In this document: piece by piece, positions 40,273-51,100 of the stretch | How the letters are laid out: every line of letters begins with the position of its first letter | Numbering within the stretch: position 1 is the stretch's first letter | Assembly (NCBI GenBank): GCA_013400155.1 | Contig: VXBM01001018.1 | Location: forward strand, 184,101-248,100 | Origin: Helopsaltes ochotensis | Taxonomy: Eukaryota > Chordata > Aves > Passeriformes > Locustellidae | Length of the DNA stretch: 64,000 nucleotides | Reading direction: 5' to 3' | Program-made: the position numbers and the translations under genes | Notes under the pieces: model-generated | Told to the model about the DNA's origin: nothing | Database searches by the model: none | The model's input: the letters and a program-made list of their open reading frames with translations, nothing else

Positions 40273-40314
40273 CATTCTCTTATCAGACCATAAAATGCTA
40301 TAATCTGATCGATT
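40273..40314 (+). repeat. direct repeat, copy 1 (SOST 3' flank/UTR)
   Basis: A 42-base segment beginning 'cattctcttatcagacc' that recurs almost unchanged (one indel, two substitutions) at 41393-41433, about 1.1 kb away on the other side of SOST exon 2 and in the same orientation. This copy lies about 150-190 bases beyond the SOST stop codon, within the likely 3' UTR. Confidence 0.9.
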
Positions 40315-40461
40315 GTTGCCTATGTGAGCCTTTGACCCAGCTTAGCAGAAGGAATTGGAACCTACTGCAGTCAGAACATCATGCTGTGGCCTCTGAGTGC
40401 CTTTTGATGGTTTAGAAAAACATCCAGAGCTGCCAGTCTGTGTCACCCAGAGCCAACTTTT

Positions 40462-40883
40462 CTAATAAGCGTTTTCTAGCTCGTGCTGGTTGGATTTGCC
40501 GCTCCTGGCTCTGGACAGATGGGGCTTCTTGTTCTTCTGGGGCCGGGCGCTGTCCTTGCCGAAGTCCTTGAGCTCGGACTGGTTGTGGTAGCGAGTGTAG
40601 CGCTTGCACTTGCACGACGTGGCCGCTCGGAATTTGTAAGTCCGAGTCTCCTGCTGGGGACAGGCCATGAGGATGCGCTGGGTGCGGGTGTGCGCGGGGA
40701 TGCAGCGGTAATCCAGGGCGTTCTGCCGCCACCACTTGCCCCTGCCGATGGAGTTGGGCAGGAGGTGCGAGGGCTCGCACTGGCCCGAGCACAGCAGCTC
40801 CTTCACCGGCTTCAGGCTGCGGCACGGCCCGTCCGTCACGTAGCGAGTGGTGCGCATCTCCCTGCAGCTGAACTCCGAGGCGT
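40462..40883 (-). CDS. SOST: SOST exon 2 (sclerostin cystine knot and C-terminus)
   Basis: Second and last coding exon of sclerostin, residues 74-213. Sclerostin is a secreted antagonist that binds LRP5/LRP6 on the cell surface and blocks WNT signalling, restraining bone formation. All eight knot cysteines are present (residues 80, 94, 105, 109, 134, 148, 164 and 166). The first six sit at the human positions; the last two are shifted by one residue because of a one-residue loss in the third loop. The LRP-binding loop tip is PNSIG (116-120), keeping the Asn and Ile of the N-x-I motif, where human has Ala in the middle. Basic GRGKWWR follows. A second N-glycosylation sequon is NQS at 174. The C-terminus NQHELENAY matches the family end. 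The exon is much more GC- and CpG-rich than its surroundings. The acceptor is TGTGTGCAG. The frame at 40412-40891 is a shadow of this exon. Confidence 0.98.
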
Positions 40884-41012
40884 CTGCACACAGGGACACA
40901 GAATTCCTGGTCAGTCCTTAATTCCTGCCTGCCTTCCCGGCCGGCTTGGAGAAAGCACCCACCAACCCCCCCTGCCCTGTCGGTGGGAAGGAGGAACGGG
41001 TTGGGGGAATAA

Positions 41013-41306
41013 AGGTGTTTTTAAGGGCTGATTTTACCTCTCTTTATCCTCCTTGGGTTGTGTTAGTAATAAAGTTACTGGTGTTTATAAGGGCTTATTT
41101 ATTCTCCTCTGATTTTGTTAGTAATAAGGTCACTGGTGTTTTTAAGAGTTTATCCTCCTCTGATTTTGTTAATAATAAGGTCACTGGTGTTTTTAAGGGC
41201 TTATTTATCCTCCCCTGATTTTGTTTGTAATAAAGTCACTGGTGTTTTTAAAGGCTTATTTTACTTCTCATTATCCTCCTTGGATTTTGTTAGTAATAAA
41301 GTCACT
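41013..41306 (+). repeat. five-copy tandem repeat of about 51-67 bp inside the LTR
   Basis: Copies begin near 41013, 41080, 41135, 41186 and 41241, each starting 'ggtgttt' and ending 'gttagtaataaagtcact' or a close variant. Copies differ by substitutions and small indels, so the expansion is not very recent. Each unit carries an AATAAA or AATAAG poly(A)-type signal on the plus strand. Confidence 0.9.
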
Positions 41307-41392
41307 TCTACCTCTAAGCCAAGCCTGTTTTGCCCTTGCAGTGTTTTTCTCCTGCCTTATCTCAACTCATTAACCTCCAGCTCAGTTTATCT

Positions 41393-41433
41393 CATTCTCT
41401 TATCAGACCATAAACGCTATAATCTGATAGATT
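41393..41433 (+). repeat. direct repeat, copy 2 (inside the LTR, SOST intron)
   Basis: Near-identical partner of 40273-40314 ('cattctcttatcagacc...'). It interrupts the LTR between 'ctcaactcatta' and 'ttaatttttctctcctctg', where the related LTR at 55 kb has no such sequence. It therefore looks like an insertion into the LTR copied from the SOST 3' region. Confidence 0.85.
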
Positions 41434-44087
41434 TTTTGTGTTAATTTTTCTCTCCTCTGCCCAGCTCTGGCTTTCACGGGTGCCTGGTGTTGGGCCAGTG
41501 TCAAACCATGACAGTTCCTGTAGCAGATCTCTGAGCTAGATACAAGCTGATTGTCTTGATTTTCAGGGGCAATATCTCAAAAGGCTCACTCATGCAGCTC
41601 CTGGCTATTCAGCTACTCCAGCTGTAAAACCCTTGAATAACAATGTACAAATTGGCGAATAAAATCCATCAGGTAAATTTTGTGTCAGTGCTGAAATGGA
41701 GCTTCTGGAGTCCAGCCCCAGCAGCAGCTGGGAATTTTTGACAATATTTTCCTGGCTTCATTTACCTGTGGGCAACACCTTCCCTCACTGCTCTAGTTTA
41801 ACTCTATTGACTTCAGATGTTGACTCCAGATTGAAATTCTTTTGCAAAAAAGAAAATGTTCCTTAAGTGACTTTTAGTTTGCATAATGTGTTCCAGGTTA
41901 GAGAAATCGCAGGTAACAACAGCACTAAGGAATTCCCACTATTCAGCTTTTCCAGGTTTACTTCTCTCTGTGATAATTCCACATGTCCCACATAGTTCCC
42001 CTCAGAGTTAGAGGCATCTTCTGGCTATTAGGAACCTTACAGATTTTTTCCTCTCTTTTTCTCAATCGATAACTATAGGCAAATGAAGCATTAGAAAATA
42101 CAAGATTTCTTTGCATTAAGTATTTAGAAACTTCCCAGTTGTAGGAATATAACTTTTCCCAAAAGCGTCTCTTTTCCCAAATGACATCCTTGGTTAATTG
42201 ACTTGTTGGGAAGACACAAAATTTGATTTTTAAGTGTTTATCAAATAGCTTCATCTAGATAAACACCTTAATGTTCTTCTCTTAGTCAAAAGGACAGTTT
42301 TAACTCAGGAACACTGCTTATGAAAGGTCATCTCACAGAGAAGGCTGTGTCTGTCAGCCCCATTCTCCTCACTGGGTACAAGGTTTAGTTCAGCAAAAGA
42401 GAATTCTGACCCTGAATCATTAGAACAGTATTTGTACAGACATTTTAATTTTTGCTTTTCCTATGGACATATAGAGACAAGACTTTTAGTGCTCTGATTG
42501 ATATTTGTCAAAGTATATTTATATTTGTCAAAATATAGCTAGCAAGATTTCATTTGTTAAAAGTTTGAAGGACTGCATTAATGAAGTTAGGCAATCCTTG
42601 TCAGCTGTAACAAAAATACTGGCAACTGAACTCCACGTGCACTTTAGTCTAACACTCCCAAGCTCCCCAAGCATCTAAGAAAATTATATCTGTCTGTAAA
42701 TTAAAAAAAAATGTGTTGAATAAGATGTATTGTACCTCCATAACGCACAGGCAGTTAAATATCCAGGCATTTGCCTGAGCTCTGTAGGTGATCTGTGCAT
42801 TTATGTCCTGTCCTGTAAGTGTCCAGGTGCAAAATCACTCATGGCCTGGTCCAGGTGTTCCAGAAAGGTCTGGCCACTTTGGATCATAATTTTGATTCCG
42901 TATGTTAAAGATGCCACAATAAGAATGCAAGACCTTTGTGTATCTTACACAACTGCCCAGTCTCCTTCAGTCTTTGATTTCTCAAGTTCATGTGCTTTCC
43001 ACTTTGGAGAATATGCACATATCAGTGGGCAGGTTCCCAGTTTATGCCAGAGTAGTAAGAGGCTAAAAACTGAAGGTATTGAGATGTGACAGGAAAACCA
43101 ACCTGCTCTGACCTGGGGGTTGGTGGGGCTGCCTGTGAGGAACAGAGTGCTCCCCCTCTTAGGAATCTTTTAAGGTCACGCTCTCAAAGGCATTACTTTT
43201 GTTTTTCTTTCTTTTAAAATATTGCTAACCCTATGGTTTTCAATGCCTTAATGACAGCTGCAGCAGAAATTCACAATTGCCTTCCAGTTGTCCCCAGAAA
43301 AAGGAGGCTGGCTAAGATCTGCAATGCACAAAGTGGAAATTCTAGGTTTGATCTGTGGCTGTGTTGCTCTATCCTTTTGCTGTGTGTCCGGAGGTCCAAG
43401 CTTGCCCTATTTTCTGGTGGAAGACTTTTTTAAAGCTACCTTTCTCTGCTTGGTGTTAGCTTTCCATCTTCTGTCTCTCCTCAAAAGGCTGGTGTCTTGC
43501 ATCACTGCTAAAGTTAGACATTTGGTCAAGTGCAGTGCCAATGTATCTTGAAGCATTTTTGGCTGCTGGAACCTGCCTGAAGATCTGCCTGCTAGCAAAG
43601 GACAGCGAGCAGCACACTTCTCTCATTTAGCTGAACACAACCTCCATGTGCCACTTTTGATGTGTGATCTTAAGTCACATCTGGATGTTCCTAAATACTA
43701 CAAATTGATATTATTGTCTCCACAGTCAACCCATTCCCCCAAACTAATATTAAAGAGGGAAAGATAACTTGTGATATTTCCTCACAAAACACAGAGAAGT
43801 GTTCAGTAATATCTACTAGAGGTTTTATGTATTGGAGTTGTCTGCAGAGAGCAGCTGGGCAGAGCAGCAATATTCAACAGAGAGATGATGTTTGCATCAG
43901 TAAACTCCCAATATATTCTTTCTAATGTTTATATTCATACTTCTTCAACAGCAGATGTAAATCCCTATCACATAAAGCAGTTGGGCCACACTTAAAAGTG
44001 TTAATAAACAAACACATATGATAACAATTCGTTCTTTTACGAATTGTCTGCTATGATCCAAAACAGTAATAATGATAGTTTTCTTAC

Positions 44088-44307
44088 CATTAAGATCTGG
44101 AGCTTGTTGTATGTGTCTTCCTCCATGTTTTGCCTGATTCATTGTGTTGTTGTTGCTGAAAGTCGGCTCCATCGGCGTTTCTGTGTTTTCAGTGATGTCA
44201 GGAATGATTTCTGTAGCATCATTTTTAAACATCTGCCAGCCTTGCACGGACTGCAATGTGATTTGTGTCACGACACAGACAGCGCACACAGCCCAGGAGA
44301 TCTGCAT
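44088..44307 (-). CDS. SOST: SOST exon 1 (signal peptide and N-terminal arm)
   Basis: First coding exon of sclerostin, residues 1-73 plus one base. The ATG at 44307-44305 has a good context (gccaccATGC). It opens a hydrophobic signal peptide (MQISWAVCAVCVVTQITL...) with likely cleavage around residues 21-23, before WQMFKNDATEIIPD. That last segment is nearly the same as the mammalian mature N-terminus. An N-glycosylation sequon is at N53 (NNT), the human position. The remaining arm is diverged, as expected for the flexible N-terminal tail. The spliced protein is 213 residues, exactly the human length, with all splice phases consistent, so the gene appears intact. Neighbours MEOX1 (downstream) and DUSP3 (upstream) are as in mammals. 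Confidence 0.97.
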
Positions 44308-44375
44308 GGTGGCAGCTCACAGATCAGCTTTTCAGCACCCTGACAGTCTCAGATCCCAGGCAAAGGCACATTATT

Positions 44376-44414
44376 CCCCTTTTTAAAATCCCTTTTAGAA
44401 CCAAGCCAGCCAAT
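44376..44414 (-). promoter_or_regulatory. SOST: SOST core promoter: CCAAT box and TATA-like element
   Basis: On the minus strand, 5' to 3', an inverted CCAAT box (ATTGG, 44414-44410) is followed about 20 bases later by a TATA-like GATTTTAAAAAGGGG (44390-44376). A start site about 30 bases further on, near 44350, would give a short 5' UTR of about 45 nt. Spacing is right for a tissue-restricted TATA promoter, as expected for an osteocyte gene. The motifs are seen; the activity is inferred. Confidence 0.5.
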
Positions 44415-45730
44415 GACTATACAAAGTGGGAAGGGCCAGACAACTCATTCATCTCAGCTTTTGTCATGTGAAATAAAATGGGTGTGTGGGGGTGGGTTAC
44501 TGACAATATTTTACAACTTTTATGCAAAAAACCTCTCATATCTACCTAATTTTTGAGCCTGACAACAAATGGTGATAGAGGAGACTACAATGAATTGCAA
44601 CCTGGCAAGCCTTTCTGCAGTTTATTTCTAACAATAGTTTAATTAAAACCTGCTTCTGCCTCCATCCATATTTGAAACTTTGGCTGTTGTCTTTTCCAAA
44701 GATTTTTCAGACTTTTTACATTTTGCTGTCATTATTTCTCTTCCCTTTGCTTTATAAAATGAGTAAATCTAGAAATGCAGCTCAGTAGTTCTGCTTTGCA
44801 GTCTCTGCAGGGAAATGATTAGGGTTAGGGTAGCTTTTTTTCTCCCCTTTCCAAAACAAGGAGCTCTACATTTTGTTTCACAAATATACTGGAAGAAACA
44901 GGGAAGAGTTTCATTTCTATATGAGAAGTTGTTGTGTTTACTTCTCCTTAAAAATAGTTTGCTTGATTTTAGGTTAAATGGCCTGAATGTTGTACATCAT
45001 AATTTTTGATGTGCTCCTTCTCACATTTTTAACTCTTGGAAGAACCACCTAACACGTTTGCATTTTTTTAAATTCATTGCATACTATTACTTCTGCTGAC
45101 ATTCTGTGAAATGTTGACTACAGGACATTTGCTCATTTTAAACACAAGAACTTGGCCTGACTGATTTCCAGCCATGATATAACCAACAAAAAGAGGAAAA
45201 TGATGACTTTAGATTTAGGGCATTTATGCCTAAGACATATTCATGTATCATGTTTCCAAATCTCATCTATGGTATTCTTCCTTGCAAAAACAAAATGATA
45301 GTGGTGAAAATATCATAATTTCTGTGTCTCATGACCACAATCACTTTCAAGTGATTTTCAAATGATGTTAGGCTAAATACATTAATCAGAAAGCATCTCA
45401 GCCTTTAGGAAGGTTAAGATGAGCTTGTCACAGCTACTGAAAACAAAATGTTTGCTTAAAGCAGTACAGGGACAGGTGTGTGTTACTGCCATGCTTTTCA
45501 CAGACTTTCTCATGAAAATATTTCCTGTGGAGGAGATTCAAAAATGATTCAGTCTAACTTTCCCCGAGGACTGTATGACTCAGAATGGTTTGCATTCCAC
45601 CCTGGCAATTCCCCTGATCGAGTACAGGAAAGAGGTGTCACCAAATTTAAGGTGTAGGTGTGTCGTCTCTTGGTGTGCCCTGGATGATGAACAGGAACAA
45701 GGACCTGGGGACATTTCACCCCTTCATCCA

Positions 45731-45800
45731 CACACAGAGACACAGACACAGACAGACAGACACACAGACACACAGACACCCAGACACAGACAGACACACA
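45731..45800. repeat. (ACACAG/ACAG)n microsatellite
   Basis: Imperfect array of ACAGAC and ACACAG units, for example 'acagacagacacacagacac'. Low complexity on both strands; the Ser/Val/Cys-rich minus frames here are artefacts of it. Confidence 0.85.
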
Positions 45801-46249
45801 CCCCCATCAGGTTCACCACGGTGCTGGGGCTGAGCTGCAGCACACCTGCTCTCTGCAGTGGTCCTTCCCTGAAACACTGCCATCTGAAATCCATTGGAAG
45901 GTGCTTTCCTTCCTAGTCTTTTGCTCAGCCAGAAATTAGAAATCAGCATTCTCAGAAGTGCTCTCCTTTCCAAATACTCCAAGGAATGTCTAAAAGAAAT
46001 CAAGTGTTGTGTTTGATACTGCAGCGTGCCCTCGTTGTCAGTTCCCCTTCCTCCTTTCCTCCAGCCCACACCCTAGGCACCCAAACATCTCAGAAATTAC
46101 TCTGGTCTTATGGAGGAATACAACACACTATTTTCTTTCTACAAGGTTTTTTTCTCCTCAGCCAGTCAGGATAGATTCTTAACACACTCTTTAATACAGA
46201 CTGTTGTCAAATAATTTGCATTGAATATTCTGATTATTTTTTCTCTTTA

Positions 46250-46268
46250 ATCATCATCATCATCATCA
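46250..46268. repeat. (ATC)6 microsatellite
   Basis: Six consecutive ATC units in AT-rich DNA. Confidence 0.9.
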
Positions 46269-47299
46269 GTGGCATTGATTATCTTTCATTAACTTCCTCC
46301 TTTTGTCAAAGCAGTTAATGATGGTCTCACAAATACAGGAAACCAAACTCCCAACTATTGCAAAAGTTCTTCTAAGCATAATTTTGCTTACTTACATGTA
46401 GTAAATCTATTTTTGACTTCGAGCTAAACTGAACAAGTTGTGAAGGACTTGAAGTCCTGAAGGACCAGGAACTAAACAAAGATTTTGGTATTATTTTTAT
46501 CAGACAGGAATAGCTCCATGTGTGGCTATTCTCCAACAGAGCCCTTGTCCTAAGTGGCATCACAGCTTGTGGCAGCACGGAGAAGAGCTGAAAAGCAGAA
46601 CAGGAGAGCAGAACAAAGCTGAGCTGGTAATCATTGAATCCTTGCTACCCCTTTACTCCTCTGTTTAAATGCCTGCGGAACTGTAGGTATCCACTAAAGT
46701 TCAGTTTCTGTTAATTTCTTTCCATGTAATATCTGCCTAAAGAATATTTCCAAAAGTGATTGTTGTCAGTGTGGGCCTACTAGAGAGAATCTAATTTAGA
46801 GTGATCAACTGTCACAATCCCCTGTATTAACTGTCTTAACATTTATCTGTATAACCCACTTGTAGAAATAATACCAAAACAATTTCTGAATGAAAAAGCA
46901 GAAGCTATATTTAGTCTGCGGCTTAAAACTTCTTGTCCATAAGCTAAGAAGGCAGCCTAAGAGATGCCAGGAACGAACTGAAATGTCAGACATTCAGATT
47001 CCTTAACTACAAAAACATTCTTCACCCACTGTAACTGCTTGCTCACAGTCCTTTCTGCACCAAAACAGGCATGGTCTGTGCTGCAGCTCCCCCCCCCAAA
47101 TTTGATTTTTGTCCTGTTAATGAAGCACAGGAAAAACCAGAAAGAATTATCAAGGACAGAGTTTTGTCAGACTGAACCCTCACTACCAGGCTGGGACTGA
47201 TAGTGGATCCCTTATATTCAGAGCTGAGCTGCTGTTCTCTGAGCTGAGAAATTCCATCCTCAGTCAGGAGTTGTGGTTTGCCCACAGGCAGGAGCCAAA

Positions 47300-47745
47300 C
47301 CCATGCAGGTGCTCGCTCCGCAGCGAGCAGGACTGGGGACAGAATCCCAGGGCTGGAAGCTCATGGGCTGAGATGAAGCCATTCTGATAGGAAATGCAAA
47401 AGCCATGCATGGAAGCAAAGCAAAGAGAGGGATGAGCTCCTCCTGTGGGCTGTAAGGGTGTTCAGCCACCTCTGGGAGAGCAGGACCCCACCACTCCTGT
47501 CGTTCCTGACCAACACCACCACTCAGGCTTTGTATGTTGAGCAGGCTGCCAAATGGGCTGGAACATCCATTTGGCCCCTTGGGCTCAGCTGTCTCAGGGT
47601 GTCTCCCCACAGTTTCCCAGCCCCCAGCAGCAAAGGCCTCAGCTCTGTGTCAGCCCTGCTCAGCAGTAACAAAAACATCTCTGTAACATCACCACTGTGC
47701 TCAGCACAAACCCAAAACAAAGGCCCCCAGCAGACGGGGAATTAA
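47300..47745 (-). mobile_element. decayed endogenous retrovirus LTR, reversed
   Basis: On the minus strand the order of motifs matches a common bird ERV LTR: 'gggcctttgttttgggttt', 'agctgagcccaaggggccaa', 'tggatgttccagcccatttg', 'cagaggtggctgaacaccc', 'gctttgcttccatgcatggc', 'ttttgcatttcctatcagaa' and 'tcatctcagcccatgagctt'. It is heavily mutated, and the usual AATAAA-type box is degraded. No viral genes adjoin it. Family recognition is from memory and the exact family is uncertain. Confidence 0.55.
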
Positions 47746-47844
47746 GTTAAGCCTACCTCAGGCCAAAGCAGGGCTGTTCTAAGCAGGAATCAGAGACACC
47801 AGGGGAGTCTGATTAATTAACATGGAGTTAATTGGCACCTGTAA

Positions 47845-48105
47845 GGCAGCAACCGACAGAACGAGAGGACACAGCCTCAAGTTCTGCCAAGGGAAATTTA
47901 GCTTGGATGTCAGGAAAAAGTTTTTCACTGAAAGAGTGATGAAGTACTGGAATGGCCTTCCTAGGGAGCTGGTGGAGTCACCATCCCTGGATGTGTTTAA
48001 AAAAAGTCTGGATGTGGCACTCAGTGCCATGGTTTAGTTGTTAGGGCTGGGTTGGACTCGATGATCTTGAAGGTCTCTTCCAACCTGGTGATTCTGTGAA
48101 TTCTG
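47845..48105 (+). mobile_element. CR1 LINE 3' end
   Basis: Well-preserved CR1 3' end: 'gaggacacagcctcaagttc', 'agcttggatgtcaggaaaaa', 'gttggagtcaccatccctgg'-type core ('ggtggagtcaccatccctgg'), 'gatgtggcactcagtgccat', 'ggttggactcgatgatcttg', 'aggtctcttccaacctgg' and the terminal octamer-like 'tgattctgtgaattctg'. Plus orientation, 5'-truncated, non-coding. Confidence 0.92.
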
Positions 48106-51100
48106 TTAATCTCACACTTAGCCTGAATCCATTGCTGCTGCTCTCTGAACTTGAGCTTCTCTCCTGAAATTCTGGCATTGCAACACTACAATGCAGGTAA
48201 GACACAACTAAACCAGTTTCTGAAATTGGTTCAGCCACTTCCAGCTTCAGGTGCTCCCTCTGCCCATACCTGGGCAAGGGGTTCTGCTCAGCATCCAAGC
48301 CCGAAGCTGTCCAGGTGCAGCTCCAGCTTCCCTGTGGACACTGCCCAGGAATTCAGTTTTTGACATGATCAAGAACTCTGCTTCTCAAACAGTTGTTTTG
48401 TTGTTGTTTTGGGGGGTTTTTCCCCATGATGCAGCCTTCCCCAATCAACTTTCAGCTGTCTCAGAAGAATTCTGCAATGTCACATACTACAGAGTCTGAA
48501 TGCTGTGCTGTGATCTCCTGCAGGAAGCCAAAAGAAATGGATTCTTATTATTCTCCTACTAGAGACTGATAAATCATTCTGGTGGCTGGTCTTTTTCAGT
48601 GATAAGAATACCCTGGATTCACACACCCTGAGCACAGCTCAGGGATTCAGTGGCGACTCTCCAAGGAAGAATAACAAGCCTACAGCTCCATCTGGTGTCA
48701 GCCATCAGCGACATCGGCATGCAGGAACTGAAATTAAAACACGCAACCAACACTTGATTATTTCCAGGATTCATTTGCAGAAGAAATTAACAGGACACTA
48801 ATTCTCACCAGCAAATCCTTAGAAGATGCCTCTCAGGCTTGTTGTATTTCTAGTTATACTCATTGGTGAAGCCCAGAAAGTAATTTTAGAAGAAACTTCT
48901 GTGCTAAGCTAAGAAGGATTCCATAGATAGTTTCTCTGTACTAAAAACATGATAGTAACCTAGCAGAACTAATACAAAAAATAAAAGAAGGTAAAAAAAC
49001 CCCTGCTTCTACTTCTGGCATCAGAGATTTAATTAGTTCTGGACAACAGAAGGCAGCTCAATGAAAGTATCTAAATGATGAAAATAAACATTGCTAATAT
49101 TCTTTCTGCTGTTGTTCTTTGCTGAGGAGGAGGATGTCTGACACAAATTTGTTTCTCAACTCAGAAACATGCATTATTAATATACACAGTGCTCTTCATC
49201 GCCAAGGCCTTTTACGAAGATGAATTCTCACATCACCAACCATAATTACTGTAGAAGGGTGTCCCGTTTTAATACAGGCTTAGCACCCCAAAATGGAATT
49301 CCAACACAATGTTTTGTGGCTGCTAGTTCTGCATTCAGATGCCATTAATTCTAAGTTTGAAATAACGTCATGAAATGTTCCCTTTTCAGCAGTGCACCAT
49401 GCATGCCAGGCACAACACCAAGCAACACTGCGGTCTCACTGCAGGACCAAAGGATGAAGAAAGAACTACAAAATATCATTTTTGCTTTCAATCTTAATTT
49501 TTAGTTACAGACTTCCTTCCTGTACTTCCTCATCAGCTAAGAAAGATTTAGTTCAGTGTGAGTAGGTGAATATGGTTTTACCTGTATCATCATTTTGTCC
49601 ATCTGGACTTTCATCTTTGTTCCTTGTTGCAAAATATGAGTAGCTTCTCAACTTCTCTCTTCCCCTTCTCTCTAGCTTCACTAACTCTTAGGTACAAAAA
49701 CCCCTAAGCCATTGCATTTTCTTTTGCTGGGCTAGACTTGGCATGATAGAGATCTTTGTTCTGTGATAGATGCATATTTTATAGAGCCACCATCCCTCCT
49801 CTACTGCCCTATCCACAGAAAAATTACCCACTGCTATTCAGGACAAACACATTAATGTCAATCCGGATTACATTATTTTAGCTCTGGGCCAGGAAGTTTC
49901 AACTCCAAAAGCAGAGTGTTGCTGTTTGCAACAAACAGTTCTTTTAAAATGTAAATTACCATTCTTGTAACAAGATCTCACAGCAAAGGGCAGGTGCTCA
50001 GCAATTTCAGAGGAATAAAAAGTTCTATTTCTTCCAATACATTCTCAATTTCATATTACACAGAGAAACAAGAAAGCTCTCATTCCCATGTTGTATACAA
50101 TCTTTCCTTCTACAATCAGGAAGAGAAATTTAGAAGTATACAGCATATCACTGTGGATTGGAGGCATGCAAGAGCTTCCTGGCCAGCTAAAATGGGCAGA
50201 GGAATTTGTAACATGATTGTACTTGGAGAGCAAGACTGAGAGGAAGGGTAGGATCCATTAATGGAGCAGTGGTCTGACATTTTAACTATTTTTAGCCTGC
50301 TCTAAAAGCAGAAATGGTTTCATTGCTGAGTTGCCTATCAGTAATTTTAAATACAGAGCATTTGCTAAATCAGTTTTGTTATACTGAGACAAATGGGCCA
50401 GAGTGACCAGTGTCCCTTGAAGTAAACATCTTGAATATAAGAACACAAACCCCTCTGTTTTGATTTTCAGTATTTCTTGATACTGACAACTACAGAAATA
50501 TCACCATAAGGTAAACAGACTCAATTTTAATAAACCATTCTGGTTCCAGTCTGACAACTACCAACCTTCTTACAACCTACCCAAGAGTAACAAAGGCCTA
50601 ATGGTTTCTTAGATCTTTAATGAACTGGAATTTTGACTTCCAAGTAACAGGTGAAAGATAAAGTGCATCTATGTGAATTTCCCTTTTTTTTCCTTATAGT
50701 GCAAATAGGTGTTAAGAATACATAGTGTGAGACAAGACAAAAAAAAAATCTATGTTTATCGTAAAAATTTTAATAGGGTAATTTATAAATTAGACTGCAG
50801 TATGAAAAGTCAGCATTGTAGAAAAAGTAAAGCCAGTATTCCTATTTCTAAAGCCACTGCTCCTATTTCACACAACATGAAATTAGTAACTAGGAATTTT
50901 GGAAAAGCAATTAATCTACTCCAGATTAAATGGATCAATGGGGGAAAGCAAACAGGTATGCCATTAGCTAGTGGAAGTGACTACTGCTTATTATTACTGA
51001 ACCATCCTGATTCAAAGCAAGCACTGAATGCTGACTGACAGGACATGTGACAGGGAACACCATGCAGAGTGTTCCTCATCTGTCACTTGAAGGACACAAC

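Larger units (their letters stand above)
41011..41513 (+). mobile_element. endogenous retrovirus LTR with expanded internal tandem repeat
   Basis: The right half matches the 3' part of a bird ERV LTR family also seen at about 54600-55468: 'aagccaagcctgttttgccc', 'gccttatctcaactcatta', 'ctctcctctgcccagctctg', 'ggtgcctggtgttgggccag' and the end 'tcaaaccatgaca'. The left half is an array of five copies of the unit beginning 'ggtgtttttaagggcttatt', each with a TAATAAAG/TAATAAGG box. Its sense strand is plus, antisense to SOST. The 5' LTR boundary is unclear and no internal viral genes are present, so this is a solo, rearranged LTR. Confidence 0.7.
40884..44087 (-). other. SOST: SOST intron 1
   Basis: The only SOST coding intron, about 3.2 kb, phase 1, with donor GTAAGA at 44087 and acceptor CAG at 40884 on the minus strand. 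It contains an antisense LTR (about 41011-41513). The rest (41514-44087) has no gene and no repeat family that I recognise. Confidence 0.9.
44415..47299. other. intergenic region upstream of SOST
   Basis: No gene is seen. It holds a CA/CAGA-type microsatellite at about 45731-45800 and a short ATC repeat at 46250-46268. The window's two adjacent TTAGGG units at 44819-44830 are too few to mean anything. Confidence 0.6.

Noticed and set aside
19214..40461. A gene between MEOX1 and SOST
   Set aside because: No exon-like sequence with conserved coding pattern was found, and the mammalian order has none here.
40412..41031. Minus frame of 159 codons and plus frame of 182 codons over SOST
   Set aside because: They are shadows of GC-rich SOST exon 2 in other frames.
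44819..44834. Telomere-like TTAGGG units
   Set aside because: Only two adjacent units, expected by chance; not an interstitial telomere array.
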